From: JBEAOO01 sp041164825
Lineage (GTDB): Bacteria; Pseudomonadota; Gammaproteobacteria; Burkholderiales; Burkholderiaceae_C
Length of the DNA stretch: 53,045 bases
Assembly (NCBI GenBank): GCA_041164825.1
Contig: JBEAOO010000200.1
Span: 1 to 53,045 of the forward strand
Direction of reading: 5' to 3'
Under the pieces are notes generated by a model. It did not search any database and was not told the origin of the DNA. It was given only the letters and a program-made list of their open reading frames with translations. Positions within the stretch are counted from its first letter, which is position 1. Every line of letters starts with the position of its first letter. The position numbers and the translations under genes are program-made. Below, piece after piece: positions 17,674 to 25,849 of the stretch.

Positions 17674-19254
17674 TCACTGGGCCAGATAGCGGCCCACGCG
17701 GCCCGCGGCGATCTTGCCCGGCAGGCCGTTGATGCCGCCGCCCGGGTGGATGCCGGCGCCACCAAAATAGAGGCCCGCCACCGGCAGCGTGTCGCCGCCC
17801 AAGCCCCAGGCCGGGCGCATGCCGGCCGAGCGGGTGGTGGCCGTGTCGATGTGGACCACGCAGCCGTTGTGCACGTTCAGGCGCTTGGCCAGGTCGGGCG
17901 AGGCCTCCACGCGGCGGGCGATTTCCAGCTCCTTCAGGCCGCTCATGTACTGGCTGGCCTGGTCGATCACCCACTGCCCCACTTGGTCGCGGATCGCGTC
18001 CCAGCCCGCGCTCGGGTTGACGGGCATGGCCACCGGGTAGAGGTAGGCCACGTCTTGCCCGGCGGGTGCCTGGCTCGGGTCGACGGCGCTCGGTGCGGTG
18101 ATCCACATATAGGGCAGCTTGGGCACCTCGCCACGCGCTGATGAGGCGAAATTTTCGAGCACCGCCTCGCGCGTGCCGATCAGCAGCACGCACTTGCGCA
18201 GGCTCAGGCCGTCGCTGCGCAGGGCCTCGTGGCGCGCCACGTTGATCTGGCCGCGCAAGGCCACGTCCACCTTGAGCGGCGAGGCGCCGTGGGCGTTGGC
18301 GGGGGCGAGCGCAATGCGGGTCAGCAGCTTGCGGTCAATTTGGCCGGGCGTCACCAAATCAAGCGCCACCTTGGGGTGCACGCTGGCAATCACGGCGCGT
18401 GCGGTGATGAAGCGCCCGTCTTTGAGCTTCACGCCCTGCACCCGGGCGTCGCGCGAGACGATTTCGGCCACCGGCGCGTCGAGCAAGATTTCGCCGCCCA
18501 ATTCGCGCAGCCGCGCCGCCATCGCGTTCGACAGCGTTTGCATGCCGCCAATCACTCGGCCGACGCCAAAGCGGTGCAAAAAGCCCAGCAGCGCAAAGTA
18601 CACGCCCGTGGCTTCGTTGGTGATGGGGCCGGCCGCGCCCAGCAGCGCGCACAGCGCCGATTGCGTGATCGGGTGCTCGAAGCGTTCCATGATCGAGGTG
18701 TAGGCCGGGCTGCCGATCAAGCCCATGATCTCGGGCTTGAGGTGGCGGTTGCGCAGCAAGGCCTTGAGTGCTTCGAACTTGGCGCCGTAGTTCTTCTGCG
18801 CCGGGTCGACCCGCATCATCGGAATGGCCAGGTCGATGAAGGCGTTCACCACCTTCATCAGCGCCAAAAACTCGGTCGCGTCGTGCGCTGAAAAGCGGCG
18901 GATCTCGGCCGCGGTTTTCTCCGCGTCGCGCCAAAACACCAGCGAGTGGCCATCGGGGTGCAGGTACACATAACCCGGTGTCATCTCCACCTGGCGGAAG
19001 CCGTGGCGTTCGAGTTGCAGCTCGATCGGCATCATCGGGTGCACACGCAGCGACATCAAATCGAGCGCGCACGGGTGCACCACATGTTGCGGCGCTTCCG
19101 GGATCAAATGGCCCGACGAGCACATGCCGCCGACCTTGCCGAGCGATTCGATCACCACCACTTTTTTGCCAGATTCGGCCAGGTAACAAGCGGCCGACAG
19201 GCCGTTGTGGCCGCCGCCGACGATGGCCACGTCGTAGGAGTTGTTGGGGGTCAT
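17674..19254 (-). CDS. Phytoene dehydrogenase-like FAD/NAD(P) oxidoreductase (CrtI/PYROXD2 type)
   Basis: A 526-residue flavoprotein beginning with a classic dinucleotide-binding motif, VAIVGGGHNGLSAACYLAE, and continuing with KVGGMCSSGHLIPE, as in CrtI-related desaturases. The C-terminal FAD-binding block is VAGLYFGGAGIHPGGGINGLPG, which is the CrtI-family signature. It may desaturate or oxidise a hydrophobic ring compound; there are no other carotenoid genes nearby, so carotenoid synthesis is unlikely. It lies between the TetR gene and the SDR gene in the minus-strand cluster. Confidence 0.88.
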   Translation of the reverse strand: MTPNNSYDVAIVGGGHNGLSAACYLAESGKKVVVIESLGKVGGMCSSGHLIPEAPQHVVHPCALDLMSLRVHPMMPIELQLERHGFRQVEMTPGYVYLHPDGHSLVFWRDAEKTAAEIRRFSAHDATEFLALMKVVNAFIDLAIPMMRVDPAQKNYGAKFEALKALLRNRHLKPEIMGLIGSPAYTSIMERFEHPITQSALCALLGAAGPITNEATGVYFALLGFLHRFGVGRVIGGMQTLSNAMAARLRELGGEILLDAPVAEIVSRDARVQGVKLKDGRFITARAVIASVHPKVALDLVTPGQIDRKLLTRIALAPANAHGASPLKVDVALRGQINVARHEALRSDGLSLRKCVLLIGTREAVLENFASSARGEVPKLPYMWITAPSAVDPSQAPAGQDVAYLYPVAMPVNPSAGWDAIRDQVGQWVIDQASQYMSGLKELEIARRVEASPDLAKRLNVHNGCVVHIDTATTRSAGMRPAWGLGGDTLPVAGLYFGGAGIHPGGGINGLPGKIAAGRVGRYLAQ

Positions 19255-19356
19255 GCGAAGGGTCCTGAGGGGAGGTTCAAAAGGTGCGCTTGGCGCACCT
19301 GGGTGAGTGGGATGTGAGGTGTCTTGCGAGCGTGCTCAGACCGGTGCAGCGCGGCT

Positions 19357-20127
19357 TCACACACCCGCCACCGGCTGCCACCAGTGCAGGGCGGCCGATT
19401 GCTGCTGCAGGTGCTGCCAGGCGTGCGACACCGCGCGCTCGGCCTGCTTGCGGCTCAGGCCCAGGCCGAGCATCACCATCACCGCCACTTCGCGGATGTA
19501 GGCGCCGTCGAGCACGCGGGTTTTGAGGATGCGACTGGCCGCTTCCACGCTGGCGCCAATCACCACATCGATGGCGGCTTCGACCGAGCCAAACTGCAGG
19601 CTGCCGGCCTCGCGGCCCTCCAGCAGGCTGCGCTTGACGATCAAGGCGCGCGGGTCTTCTTGTGCCAGCAGGCCGACAAAATCGACCCGCGCGATGAAGG
19701 CGCCGTGGCGCGGCTCCATGGCCGCACGCGCCAGCGCCATCAGCGGGCCGGCGGCCACCCGCACGGTGGCGTCCACGCCGGCAAACAGCAGCTCAAAACT
19801 GGCCAGCATGTCGGCCGCCATGGCGCCGCCAATCTCGGCCAGCACCTCGTCGAGCGAGTCGAAGTATTTGTAGAAGGTGCCGCGCGACACCTCGGCCAGG
19901 CGGATCACGTCGTCGATCACTGGCGCCCGGCCGGACTCAGCGTGCAAGAAGGCGTCCATCGTGGCCTCGACCAAACGGGCGCGCATGCGCTCGCGCTTTT
20001 CGGCCGCGACGCGGACGCGGAAGTCATCGGCCGTGGCACCGGACGCGGTGTCGGTGGCGTCGTCGGCCCGTGGCGTGTGGGGGGGCAAATCGGGGGGCTC
20101 GGGGGCGGTGCGGCGGGTGGCGTTCAT
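19357..20127 (-). CDS. TetR family transcriptional regulator
   Basis: A 256-residue regulator with a hydrophilic N-terminal tail of about 40 residues, then the HTH (VIDDVIRLAEVSRGTFYKYFDSLDEVLAEI) and a helical C-terminal ligand domain. It is encoded 16 bp downstream of the HsaA-like gene and is therefore probably autoregulated with the operon. A 15-bp palindrome (21432-21446) in the shared promoter region of that operon and the P450 gene is a candidate target. Confidence 0.9.
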   Translation of the reverse strand: MNATRRTAPEPPDLPPHTPRADDATDTASGATADDFRVRVAAEKRERMRARLVEATMDAFLHAESGRAPVIDDVIRLAEVSRGTFYKYFDSLDEVLAEIGGAMAADMLASFELLFAGVDATVRVAAGPLMALARAAMEPRHGAFIARVDFVGLLAQEDPRALIVKRSLLEGREAGSLQFGSVEAAIDVVIGASVEAASRILKTRVLDGAYIREVAVMVMLGLGLSRKQAERAVSHAWQHLQQQSAALHWWQPVAGV

Positions 20128-20143
20128 GGGGTTTGGGTGGGGC

Positions 20144-21385
20144 TCAAGCGGCGGCTTGGATGTGGGGCAGGAGCGCCAGGTTGGATGCTTGCCCCAGCAA
20201 GGCGCGGCCATACAACTCGGTCGACAACATGGTGTTGAGCGCGGTGTGGCGCGAGCCCACGCTGAGGTCGCGCCACAGGCGCTGCAGCGGGCTGCTGGTG
20301 GCAAAGGCGCCGGGGCCGGCGATCTCCATCAGGCGCTCGCCCGCGCGGCGCAGTTGGCGCATCGCGTAGGCGCAGTCGGCCTGCACGCGGGCTTTCTCAA
20401 AGCCGCTGAGTTGGCGCGTCTGTGCGGTGTCGTCGATCATGCTGACGGCACGGCGCACGTGCAGCCAGGCCGAGTCGATCTCGAGTGCGGCCTCGCCGAG
20501 CTGGCCCACAAAGGTCTGCGAATCGGCCTGGTTGGCATAGTTCCAGCCGATGGTGGGGCGCTTGGGCAGGTTGGCGCTGACGATCTCCAGCATCGCGTCG
20601 GCCGCGCCCAACATGGGCGACAGCACGCCCAGCGGAAACAGCGGCTCCACCGGCCAGCGGTCGCGCGGCTCCATGGCGGCAGGGTTGGCGGCCGTGTTGG
20701 CGTTGGCGGCCGCCGCGCGCAGCTGCGAAAAACGCAGGCCCAGCGGCGCCGGCACCCAGGCGTTGCGCGCCACGATGGTGTGGCTGCCCGAGGCGCTGAG
20801 GCCCGCGGTGTGCCAGGTGTCTTGGATCTCCACATCGGGCCCGGCCAGCGGCAAGAAGGCAAAACCGGCGTCGATCACCGCGCCCTGCTCATCCACAAAA
20901 CGCACGCCGTTGAGCGCCCAGTCGGCATGCATGCAGCCCGAGCCGTAGGCCCAGGAGCCGTTGACGATGTAGCCGCCTTCCACGGCGCGCGCCGTGCCAA
21001 TTTGCCCGGCCACGCTGCACACCAGCTCGTTGCCGGTTTGGAACACGCGCTCGCGCACGGCCGCCCCCATCGACGCGGCCGAGGCCGTCACGCTCATCAA
21101 CAGGCCAAAGGCCCAGGCGGTGCCGGGGCAGCCGCGCGCCAGCGTGGCGATGGTTTCGACCTGCGTGATCAGCAGGTGGCCGGCGCCGCCGGTGCGGCGC
21201 GGAAACATGGTTTGAAACAGGCCCGCTGCGCGGATCGCCTCGATCGCCTCGGCGCTGGCTTGGCGCGCTTGCTCAGCCGCCGCCGCATGGCGCGCCAGCA
21301 GCGGCACCAGCGCGCGGGCAGCGGCCACCGGGTCGCTGGCGGCTGGGGTGGAGGGCGGCGTGATGGAGGTGACGGTGGCGGTCAA
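20144..21385 (-). CDS. Flavin-dependent monooxygenase, oxygenase component (HsaA/acyl-CoA dehydrogenase fold)
   Basis: A 413-residue protein with the acyl-CoA dehydrogenase fold of class D flavin monooxygenases (HsaA, HpaB-like, DszC). Recognisable parts are GLFQTMFPRRTGGAG, ATLARGCPGTAWAFGLL, YIVNGSWAYGSGCMHADW and a C-terminal helical domain with LWRDLSVGSRHTALN. It lacks the catalytic Glu block of true dehydrogenases. With a flavin reductase it would ortho-hydroxylate a phenol to a catechol. The start is a TTG at 21385, supported by GGGAG six bases upstream; no in-frame ATG lies near. It heads the minus-strand cluster. Confidence 0.87.
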   Translation of the reverse strand: MTATVTSITPPSTPAASDPVAAARALVPLLARHAAAAEQARQASAEAIEAIRAAGLFQTMFPRRTGGAGHLLITQVETIATLARGCPGTAWAFGLLMSVTASAASMGAAVRERVFQTGNELVCSVAGQIGTARAVEGGYIVNGSWAYGSGCMHADWALNGVRFVDEQGAVIDAGFAFLPLAGPDVEIQDTWHTAGLSASGSHTIVARNAWVPAPLGLRFSQLRAAAANANTAANPAAMEPRDRWPVEPLFPLGVLSPMLGAADAMLEIVSANLPKRPTIGWNYANQADSQTFVGQLGEAALEIDSAWLHVRRAVSMIDDTAQTRQLSGFEKARVQADCAYAMRQLRRAGERLMEIAGPGAFATSSPLQRLWRDLSVGSRHTALNTMLSTELYGRALLGQASNLALLPHIQAAA

Positions 21386-21577
21386 TCGAGGCTCCCGGTG
21401 GGTGGCGATTGACGCACTGTAATTAACGCAGGTGTCACAATGACACTGGTGTTTACTCTGAGTTCAAAAGCGGTTTGCCCGGATTGCCGAGTGCGCTTAA
21501 TCAGATCACAATCGCGAATTATGTTCAAAAGTCGGCGTGCCCGATGTGGGCTGTGCCGACGCCCCTGGAGACTGCCC
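21386..21577. promoter_or_regulatory. Divergent promoter region with 15-bp palindrome (21432-21446)
   Basis: The 192-bp region between the HsaA-like gene (minus) and the P450 gene (plus) is AT-richer than its surroundings. It holds GTGTCA-CAA-TGACAC, with perfect 6-bp arms. For the plus strand, TTGCCG with CACAAT 17 bp later is a possible weak sigma70 promoter. The palindrome fits a dimeric regulator such as the TetR encoded at 19357; this is inference. Confidence 0.5.
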
Positions 21578-22855
21578 ATGAGCACCGATCGCGCCCCCGC
21601 CACGCTCGAATCCGCCTTTGCTGGCGTGGCCGACAACTACCGTGGCAGCGATGTCGATCTGCACGCGCTCTACCGCCAGATGCGGCGCGACACGCCGGTG
21701 ATCGAGGGCAACTTCATGGGCAAGCTGGGTGTGCCCAACATCGCTGGCCACGACGCCCAGCGCCGCACCTTCACCGTGTTTGGCTACCGCGACACGATGG
21801 CCGTGCTGCGCGACGCCACCCACTACACCAGCGGCTTCATCGCCGAAGGGCTGGGCGCGTTTTTTGATGGCCTGATCTTGACCGGCATGGACGGCGAAGA
21901 CCACCGCCGTGCCCGCGCTTTGCTGCAGCCCATCTTCATGCCCGAGGTGGTGAACCGCTGGCGGCCCAAGATGGACGCCATCGTGCGCAAGGAGTACCTG
22001 CTGCCGATCGTGGCGCAGCGCCGGGGCGACCTGATGGACTTTGCGCTGCATTTCCCGATTCGGCTGATCTACGCGCTGATTGGCTTCCCCGATGACGAAC
22101 CCGAGCAGGTCGAGCAGTACGCCACCTGGGCGCTGGCGATCTTGGCCGGCCCGCAGGTCGACCCTGAAAAAGCGGCCCAAGCGCGCGGTGCGGCCATGGC
22201 CGCGGCCCAGTCGCTGTATGACGCGATCAAGATCGCCGTGGTGCGCCGCCGTGCCGAGGGCTTCGAGACCGGCGACGACCTGATCAGCCGCCTGCTGCGC
22301 GCCGAGTACGAGGGCCAGAAGCTCGACGACCACCAGGTCACCACCTTTGTGCGCGCGCTGCTGCCCGCGGCCGGCGAAACCACCACCCGCACCTTCGGCT
22401 CGCTGATGACGCTGCTGCTGGAGCGCCCCGAGGTGCTGGCGCGTGTGCGCGCTGACCGCAGCCTGGTGGCCAAGGCGATTGACGAGGCGGTGCGCTTTGA
22501 GCCGGTGGCCACCTTCAAGGTGCGCCAGGCTGCCAAAGATGTGGAGATCGGCGGCGTGCAGATCCCCCAGGGCTCGATGGTGCAGTGCATTGTGTCGTCG
22601 GCCAACCGCGATGAAGAGGCGTTCGAGCACAGCGAAACCTTCGACATCGACCGCAAGCCCAAGCCCTCGTTCGGCTTTGGGTTTGGCCCGCACATGTGCA
22701 TCGGCCAGTTCATCGCCAAGACCGAGTTGACGGTGGCACTCAACGCCGTGCTCGACCTGCTGCCCAACGTGCGCCTCGACCCGAGCCAGCCCGCGCCCAA
22801 AATCACCGGCGCGCAACTGCGCGGTCCGCATGAGCTGCACGTGATCTGGGATTGA
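21578..22855 (+). CDS. Cytochrome P450
   Basis: A 425-residue soluble bacterial P450. The I-helix oxygen motif is AAGETTTR, the K-helix ExxR motif is EAVR, and the haem loop is FGFGFGPHMCIGQ with the thiolate Cys at residue 374. No membrane anchor is seen, so it needs ferredoxin electrons. Two ferredoxins are encoded in the window (25474 and 32713); no ferredoxin reductase was found. The ATG at 21578 follows GGAG by seven bases. It may hydroxylate a ring or side chain of the pathway substrate. It is divergent from the HsaA-like operon. Confidence 0.95.
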   Translation: MSTDRAPATLESAFAGVADNYRGSDVDLHALYRQMRRDTPVIEGNFMGKLGVPNIAGHDAQRRTFTVFGYRDTMAVLRDATHYTSGFIAEGLGAFFDGLILTGMDGEDHRRARALLQPIFMPEVVNRWRPKMDAIVRKEYLLPIVAQRRGDLMDFALHFPIRLIYALIGFPDDEPEQVEQYATWALAILAGPQVDPEKAAQARGAAMAAAQSLYDAIKIAVVRRRAEGFETGDDLISRLLRAEYEGQKLDDHQVTTFVRALLPAAGETTTRTFGSLMTLLLERPEVLARVRADRSLVAKAIDEAVRFEPVATFKVRQAAKDVEIGGVQIPQGSMVQCIVSSANRDEEAFEHSETFDIDRKPKPSFGFGFGPHMCIGQFIAKTELTVALNAVLDLLPNVRLDPSQPAPKITGAQLRGPHELHVIWD

Positions 22856-22864
22856 GGACCGCGC

Positions 22865-23010
22865 ATGGGCGCGTCAGCGAACGAACTCGACGGCCAGGTC
22901 GCCGTCATCAGCGGCGGCGCCGGCGCCATGGGCTCGGCCAGCGCGCGGCGCTTGGCCGAGCAGGGCGCCCGGCCTGCTCATGGTCGACCTGCCGCGCTCG
23001 TCCATGCAGG
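22865..23010 (+). pseudogene. Remnant of a short-chain dehydrogenase gene, frameshifted and truncated
   Basis: Nine bases after the P450 stop, an ATG begins a normal SDR N-terminus: LDGQVAVISGGAGAMGSASA followed by RRLAEQGA. At about 22968 the SDR frame shifts by one base: GLLMVDLPRS, the expected next strand, continues in a different frame. Beyond about 23010 SDR similarity ends and the sequence turns into tandem repeats and a partial copy of the intergenic repeat family. About 80 percent of the gene is gone. A functional short peptide is unlikely. Confidence 0.75.
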
Positions 23011-23049
23011 CGGTGATCAGCACACCGCTGCGCGGGCCCTCATCCTTTA

Positions 23050-23089
23050 CATCCGCACATCCGCACATCTGCACATCTGCACATCGGCA
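23050..23089. repeat. Five tandem 8-bp units (CATCYGCA)
   Basis: Units are CATCCGCA twice, CATCTGCA twice and CATCGGCA once. They lie between the SDR remnant and a degenerate repeat copy. Slippage-prone; no function seen. Confidence 0.85.
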
Positions 23090-23215
23090 CAGCGCGCTCC
23101 GAGCACTTGCCTGGGAAAGCGGTTCTCCTCAGCGCCAAGAAAGGCCCTTGTCGCCTGATGAAAGTTGGATGCCTGTGAACGCGAAGGCCTCTGAGCGCCT
23201 GATGGGCGGGGCGGC
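23085..23215. repeat. Partial copy of the intergenic repeat family (right-hand module)
   Basis: Segments CACAGCGCGCTCC, GAGCACTTGCCTGGG, CAGCGCCAAGAA and CCTGTGAACGCGAAGGCCT correspond in order to the right-hand part of the copies at 3055, 24530 and 35430. The hairpin itself is absent. It occupies the gap before the 3' end of the convergent GST gene. Confidence 0.5.
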
Positions 23216-23242
23216 GCTGAGCGGTCGCCCAGACCTCGCCGT

Positions 23243-23833
23243 TCAGCCCCCGCGCCGCAGTGCGCGTTGGCGGGCTGGCCGGTCGGCGCGGGCCAGGTAG
23301 GCGTCGATGGCGGCGCTGGGGCCGAGCACGGGGCGCACGCGCAGGAACAGGTCCATGTAGAGGATGTCGACCGCCGTGAAGCGCTCGCCCAGCATGTAGG
23401 GCTGGGTGGCCAGCGTGTGTTCGAGGTGCGCCATCATCGCGTCGTTCAAGCGCGCGTAGGGTGCAAAGTGGTCCAGCAGCTTGGCGGCCTTCATGTTGAC
23501 CAGCGGCTCGGTCATGCCCACTTGGTAAAACAACCACGACACGTAGGCGCCGCGCCGCGCATCGCCCACCGGCACGCCCACGGGCGACTGCGGGAACAGA
23601 TCGGTCAGGTAGAGCGCGATGGCGCCGGTTTCAGTGACCAGTTGGCTGTGGCATGAATCGTCGTGCACCAGCGCCGGGGTGTAGCCGTGCGGATGCGGGT
23701 TGCGCGGGTCGGCCCCGCTGCCATCGGCCTTCGGAAACGGCGTGATCACGAGCTCGTAGTTGGCGTTCAGCTCTTCGAGCAGCCAGACGATGCGCGAGGA
23801 GAGCTCGCCGGGGGAGTGGTACAGGGTCAGCAT
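23243..23833 (-). CDS. Glutathione S-transferase family protein
   Basis: A 196-residue two-domain GST. The N-terminal thioredoxin-like domain begins MLTLYHSPGELSSRIVWLLE with a candidate catalytic Ser in the SPGELSSR loop, has the cis-Pro region YTPALVHDD and the glutathione-binding TETGAIALYL. The C-terminal helical domain contains YMLGERFTAVDILYMDLFLR, the usual N-capping box. It could serve detoxification or glutathione-dependent isomerisation in aromatic catabolism. It is divergent from the VOC gene. Confidence 0.9.
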   Translation of the reverse strand: MLTLYHSPGELSSRIVWLLEELNANYELVITPFPKADGSGADPRNPHPHGYTPALVHDDSCHSQLVTETGAIALYLTDLFPQSPVGVPVGDARRGAYVSWLFYQVGMTEPLVNMKAAKLLDHFAPYARLNDAMMAHLEHTLATQPYMLGERFTAVDILYMDLFLRVRPVLGPSAAIDAYLARADRPARQRALRRGG

Positions 23834-23950
23834 GGGCGTGTGAGAGGTGGGCGTGGAGTGGGGTGGCGGGGTTCGCAGCGGCTGCGGAGGGTGTCGCCAT
23901 ATTGCAATAGTTGGGCAGAATAAGACAATGTGTTCAACCCTTGTTGGCGC

Positions 23951-23999
23951 CCATCCATCCATCGTCCCATCCACCCATCCACCCATCCACCCATCCACC
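23951..23999. repeat. Tandem 8-bp repeats (CATCCACC x4) in the GST/VOC intergenic region
   Basis: Four exact CATCCACC units (23968-23999) follow a related CCATCCATCCATC stretch, only 11 bp upstream of the VOC start codon. Unit number could alter the spacing of its leader. The core resembles the 8-bp units at 23050. Confidence 0.85.
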
Positions 24000-24009
24000 G
24001 GAGCACAGC

Positions 24010-24423
24010 ATGACGGGCATCCAACGCATGGACCACTTCACCGTGGTCACCGATCGGCTCGACGAGACGCGCGTGTTTTATGAGCGCCTGGGTTTGAGCG
24101 TCGGTGCGCGGCCCGACTTCCCCGTGCCCGGGCTGTGGCTCTGTGCGGGCGCGCAGCCGGTGTTGCATGTGGTGGCAGTGGATGAGCTGCCTTCGACGCG
24201 GCGTGGTGTGCTCGATCACATGGCGTTTTGGGGTGCCGACATCAGCGCCACGCTCAGCATCTTGAAGCAACACGGCATTGCCTATCGACTGCTGCGGCTG
24301 CCCCGGCCGTGGAGCACTTGGCAGGTGTTTTTTCACGACCCCAACGGGGCCGAGGTGGAGATTGATTTCGACGCCGCGCAGCGCGTGCCGCCGGAACTGA
24401 AGGATGGCTCGGTTGCAGCGTGA
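24010..24423 (+). CDS. VOC superfamily (glyoxalase/dioxygenase-like) protein
   Basis: A 137-residue single-module vicinal-oxygen-chelate protein. Two beta-alpha-beta-beta-beta units are visible: RMDHFTVVTDRLDETRVFYERLG and VLDHMAFWGADISATLSILKQHG, ending in WQVFFHDPNGAEVEIDF. Candidate metal ligands are the His of DHF, the His of DHM and the Glu of VEID. Members act as glyoxalases, isomerases or dioxygenases, so the reaction is open. The start is the ATG at 24010, directly after the 8-bp repeats. Confidence 0.88.
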   Translation: MTGIQRMDHFTVVTDRLDETRVFYERLGLSVGARPDFPVPGLWLCAGAQPVLHVVAVDELPSTRRGVLDHMAFWGADISATLSILKQHGIAYRLLRLPRPWSTWQVFFHDPNGAEVEIDFDAAQRVPPELKDGSVAA

Positions 24424-24429
24424 TTTTGA

Positions 24430-24640
24430 TGTCTGTTCGAAGGCTTCCCGTTCGACGATTGGCACGAGGGCGGCGATGGGCCGCATTCGCTTTGCGCAGG
24501 CCGGCGGAGGACACGGGGCACAGCGAATGCAGCACAGTGCTCCTGGCACCTGCCTCAGCATGCGTTGACTCTCAGGGCCGAGAACCGAACTGCCCAGCCG
24601 TGGAGACCTGTACCCTTGAACGCCAGTCTGTATCCGTCGA
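24430..24640. repeat. Intergenic repeat copy with shortened loop and mixed arms
   Basis: It starts with TTCGAAGGCTTCCCGTTCG as in the copy at 5555. GCATTCGCTTTGC (24483-24495) pairs with GCACAGCGAATGC (24518-24530) with one mismatch, around a loop cut to 22 nt that still contains GGAGGACACGG. The outer left flank matches the copies at 5668 and 48244, whereas the right arm matches the copy at 48168. It fills the gap between the convergent VOC and SDR genes. Confidence 0.65.
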
Positions 24641-24644
24641 TCTC

Positions 24645-25427
24645 TCAGATCAGTCCGTCGTACGAGCCACCATCGACCTGCAAGTTTTGCCCGGAGATGA
24701 ACGAGGCCTGCACCGAGCACAAGTAGGCGCAGGCGTCGGCCAACTCTTCGGGGCGACCGAGGCGGCCGGCCCGGACCATCTTGGCCTGCAGGGCGCGGGC
24801 CTGTTCGAGAGTCACCTTGCGCTCGCGCATGATGCGTTCGGCCATCTGCTGTTGGCGGCCGGTGTCGATGTGCTGTGGCAGCAGGTTGTTGATGGTGACG
24901 TTGTCGGCCACCACCTCGCGCTGCAGGCCTTTGCAAAACGCGGTGAGGCCGGTGCGTGCGGTGGTCGACAAGCTCATGCCCAGCCGCGGCGACTTGACCA
25001 CCGCCGAGGTGATGTTGACGATGCGCCCAAAGCGGCGTTCGCGCATGCCGCCCACCACCGCCGAGATCAGCTCGATCGGCATCAGCAGGTTGGCCTCCAA
25101 CGCGGCCAGCCAAGCGGCGTGGTCCCAGTCGCCCAGGGTGCCGGGCGCGGGGCCGGCGTTGTTGGTGACGAGGATGTCGGGCGCGGTGCAGGCGGCCAGC
25201 AGCGCGGCACGGCCGGCCGTGGTGTTGAGGTCGGCCTGCACGGTGCGCGGCCGGCGGCCACCGCAGGCCTGCGCAATCTCGTCGGCCGTGGCGGCCAGTT
25301 GCGCGGCGTCGCGGCCGTTGATGACCACCTCGCAACCCTCACGCGCCAGCGCCGCCGCGCAAGCCCGGCCCAGGCCGCGCGACGAGGCGCAAACGAGGGC
25401 TTGTTTGCCGCTCAGTCCGAGGTCCAT
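24645..25427 (-). CDS. SDR family oxidoreductase lacking the Tyr-x3-Lys motif
   Basis: A 260-residue SDR-fold protein with a modified cofactor loop (CASSRGLGRACAAAL), NNAG, and the Ser in NITSAVVKSP. The catalytic Tyr-x3-Lys region reads LSTTAR, resembling the LSNxxR variant found in a divergent group annotated as 3-oxoacyl-ACP reductases. C-terminal SFISGQNLQVDGGS is typical. Whether it is an active reductase is uncertain. It is the last gene of the operon starting at 31407, 46 bp after the ferredoxin gene. Confidence 0.88.
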   Translation of the reverse strand: MDLGLSGKQALVCASSRGLGRACAAALAREGCEVVINGRDAAQLAATADEIAQACGGRRPRTVQADLNTTAGRAALLAACTAPDILVTNNAGPAPGTLGDWDHAAWLAALEANLLMPIELISAVVGGMRERRFGRIVNITSAVVKSPRLGMSLSTTARTGLTAFCKGLQREVVADNVTINNLLPQHIDTGRQQQMAERIMRERKVTLEQARALQAKMVRAGRLGRPEELADACAYLCSVQASFISGQNLQVDGGSYDGLI

Positions 25428-25473
25428 CGTGTGCCTTCGGCTGTGGCGTTGAGGGATGGCGTGGCCTGCCGTG

Positions 25474-25794
25474 TCACTGCACCGCAGGCAGCCGCACCAC
25501 CATGCCATCGAGTTCGCTCGTCAGCATCACTTGGCAGCACAGGCGGCTGCTGGTTTGGCGGGGCTCGCCAGTGCAGTCGAGCATCGAGTCTTCGGTGTCG
25601 TCGACGGCGCTGAGTTGATCGAGCCAGGGGGCTTCCACATACACGTGGCAGGTGGCGCATTGGCAGGCACCGCCGCAGTCGGCGTTGATGCCCGAGAGGC
25701 CATGGGCGAGCGCGATTTGCATCAGGCTGATGCCGGCCTCGGCTTCGATGTCGGTGCGGGTGCCGTCGGCGGCGATGAAACTGACTTGGGGCAT
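25474..25794 (-). CDS. 2Fe-2S ferredoxin, putidaredoxin/adrenodoxin type
   Basis: A 106-residue ferredoxin. The cluster ligands are C40, C46 and C49 (CGGACQCATC) and C87 in RLCCQV, the spacing of putidaredoxin (39, 45, 48, 86). Such ferredoxins carry single electrons from an FAD reductase to a P450 or other oxygenase. No reductase gene is adjacent. It sits in the acyl-CoA operon, 55 bp after an acyl-CoA dehydrogenase; the P450 at 21578 is a likely client. Confidence 0.95.
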   Translation of the reverse strand: MPQVSFIAADGTRTDIEAEAGISLMQIALAHGLSGINADCGGACQCATCHVYVEAPWLDQLSAVDDTEDSMLDCTGEPRQTSSRLCCQVMLTSELDGMVVRLPAVQ

Positions 25795-25849
25795 GGGGCG
25801 TCCTGGCTGGGTCGTGTGTGTTTGGGCGGGGCGGGGCAGTGCGGGGTGA

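Noticed and set aside
17674..19254. Carotenoid biosynthesis cluster
   Set aside because: Only a CrtI-like fold protein is present; no phytoene synthase, GGPP synthase or cyclase is nearby, and the neighbours are catabolic.
23050..23089. Possible small CRISPR-like array
   Set aside because: The units are 8 bp and directly adjacent, with no spacers and no cas genes.
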